Part shown: in pieces, positions 63,419 to 64,000 of the stretch
How positions within the stretch are numbered: position 1 is the stretch's first letter
How the letters are laid out: each line of letters starts with the position of its first letter
Origin: Nematopogon swammerdamellus
Lineage: Eukaryota > Arthropoda > Insecta > Lepidoptera > Adelidae
DNA: 64,000 bases
Assembly: GCA_946902875.1 (NCBI GenBank)
Contig: OX336354.1
Location: 105,047-169,046 of the forward strand
Direction of reading: 5' to 3'
Position numbers and translations under genes: made by a program
Notes under the pieces: generated by a model
Database searches by the model: none
Seen by the model: the letters and a program-made list of their open reading frames with translations, nothing else
Told to the model about the DNA's origin: nothing

Positions 63419-64000
63419 AAATATACCTAACCACCTATCTTTTTTCCATTCGATCCAAACACAGAAGACAGAAATGACGACCGACACGCGGGCGCAGCAG
63501 GGCAGGAGCGAGCAAGCGAGCCCGGAACTAAAATTGTATCTAGTATTGAAGTGCCTGCTAAATTGACGAAGGCAAAAATTTTACCCTTCCGACTGAAGAA
63601 TTACGTCAATAATTTCATGTAGGCGTTTTTTGTTTTTTATTTTTATCTCCTTTCGTGGATAAAATAATAAAAAAAATTGAATAGAGTTTTCTCAGAGCTT
63701 TGTGACCTTTGAATCGGTGGTATTGTAAAATTGTAATAATACACACATACTCAGATTTTCAAAAATTCATGCTTTTTTTATATATTTTTAATTTTATGTT
63801 TATTACTTACTTTTACTCATTATTAAAAAAACCAGCAATGCACTTTGTTGGTAAGGAACCAAAATATAGGTTGGTATTTTTTTAATTTTCTGAATGTGTG
63901 TCAATTGGTCAGTTTTGGACCTTCTTTGTCGCACTTTTTGCATGTTTTGCGTATTTGGCGTTTGTCACCGCCTTAAGTGCGTAATTAATGCTTCCGTAGC
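63419..64000. other. No gene seen
   Basis: AT-rich sequence to the window end, with one GC-rich patch near 63480-63520. Confidence 0.45.

Overview
The window looks like lepidopteran (moth or butterfly) nuclear DNA. Evidence: spliced eukaryotic exons, AT-rich non-coding sequence, and dispersed repeats typical of Lepidoptera, such as Helitron ends reading CTAGCTTTTGCCCGCGG, blocks starting AACCGACTTCAAAAAAGG, and SINEs with Pol III promoters. Almost all of the 64 kb is transposable elements, many nested. There is no operon, CRISPR array or clear functional tRNA/rRNA gene.

Two host genes are proposed, both from splice-site and reading-phase agreement. Gene A (+ strand) has a CpG-rich first exon ending at 11897 (MKKP plus two bases) and a second exon at 51448-51667 (YDKWE, Ala/Gly-rich run, Arg/Glu-rich helix, EPESLFARPFR). 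This resembles the N-terminus of the AF4/FMR2 family (Lilliputian in flies). Its first intron would be about 39.5 kb and holds most of the window. Gene B (- strand) lies inside that intron. A TATA box and signal-peptide exon at 46388-46328 join in phase to a Cys-rich exon at 29514-29024, giving a predicted secreted glycoprotein of about 183 aa.

Layout: 1-3690, a LINE RT relic split by a Helitron full of 68-bp repeats. 4174-6693, a TIR-bounded element. 6640-10810, a large inverted-repeat structure with Helitron ends and a tRNA-type SINE inside. 11460-11897, gene A promoter and exon 1. 12290-21830, a Jockey LINE broken by a SINE, two other LINE pieces and an internally deleted CR1-type element. 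21900-26360, dispersed repeats, a hAT element and SINEs. 26571-27447, a deleted mariner. 27510-28560, a LINE end. 29024-29514, gene B exon 2. 29917-32160, SINEs, a CT-rich tract and a foldback. 32563-40575, a hAT MITE and a Ty3/gypsy element carrying a hAT that itself carries a mariner, the whole flanked by a 228-bp duplication. 41063-46860, LINE ends, inverted repeats and gene B exon 1. 47130-51265, two satellite arrays with a solo LTR. 51448-51667, gene A exon 2. 52082-55129, three MITE-type elements. 55691-60540, a second Ty3/gypsy element with an open pol gene. 61586-62360, a 109-bp tandem array. The end holds SINE pieces.

Most unusual: several SINE types that share a core but carry different heads, a tRNA/5S-like chimeric SINE head, a preserved empty site for a hAT MITE beside the LTR element, and the gene nested in the large intron. 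All identifications come from reading the sequence; no database search was run.
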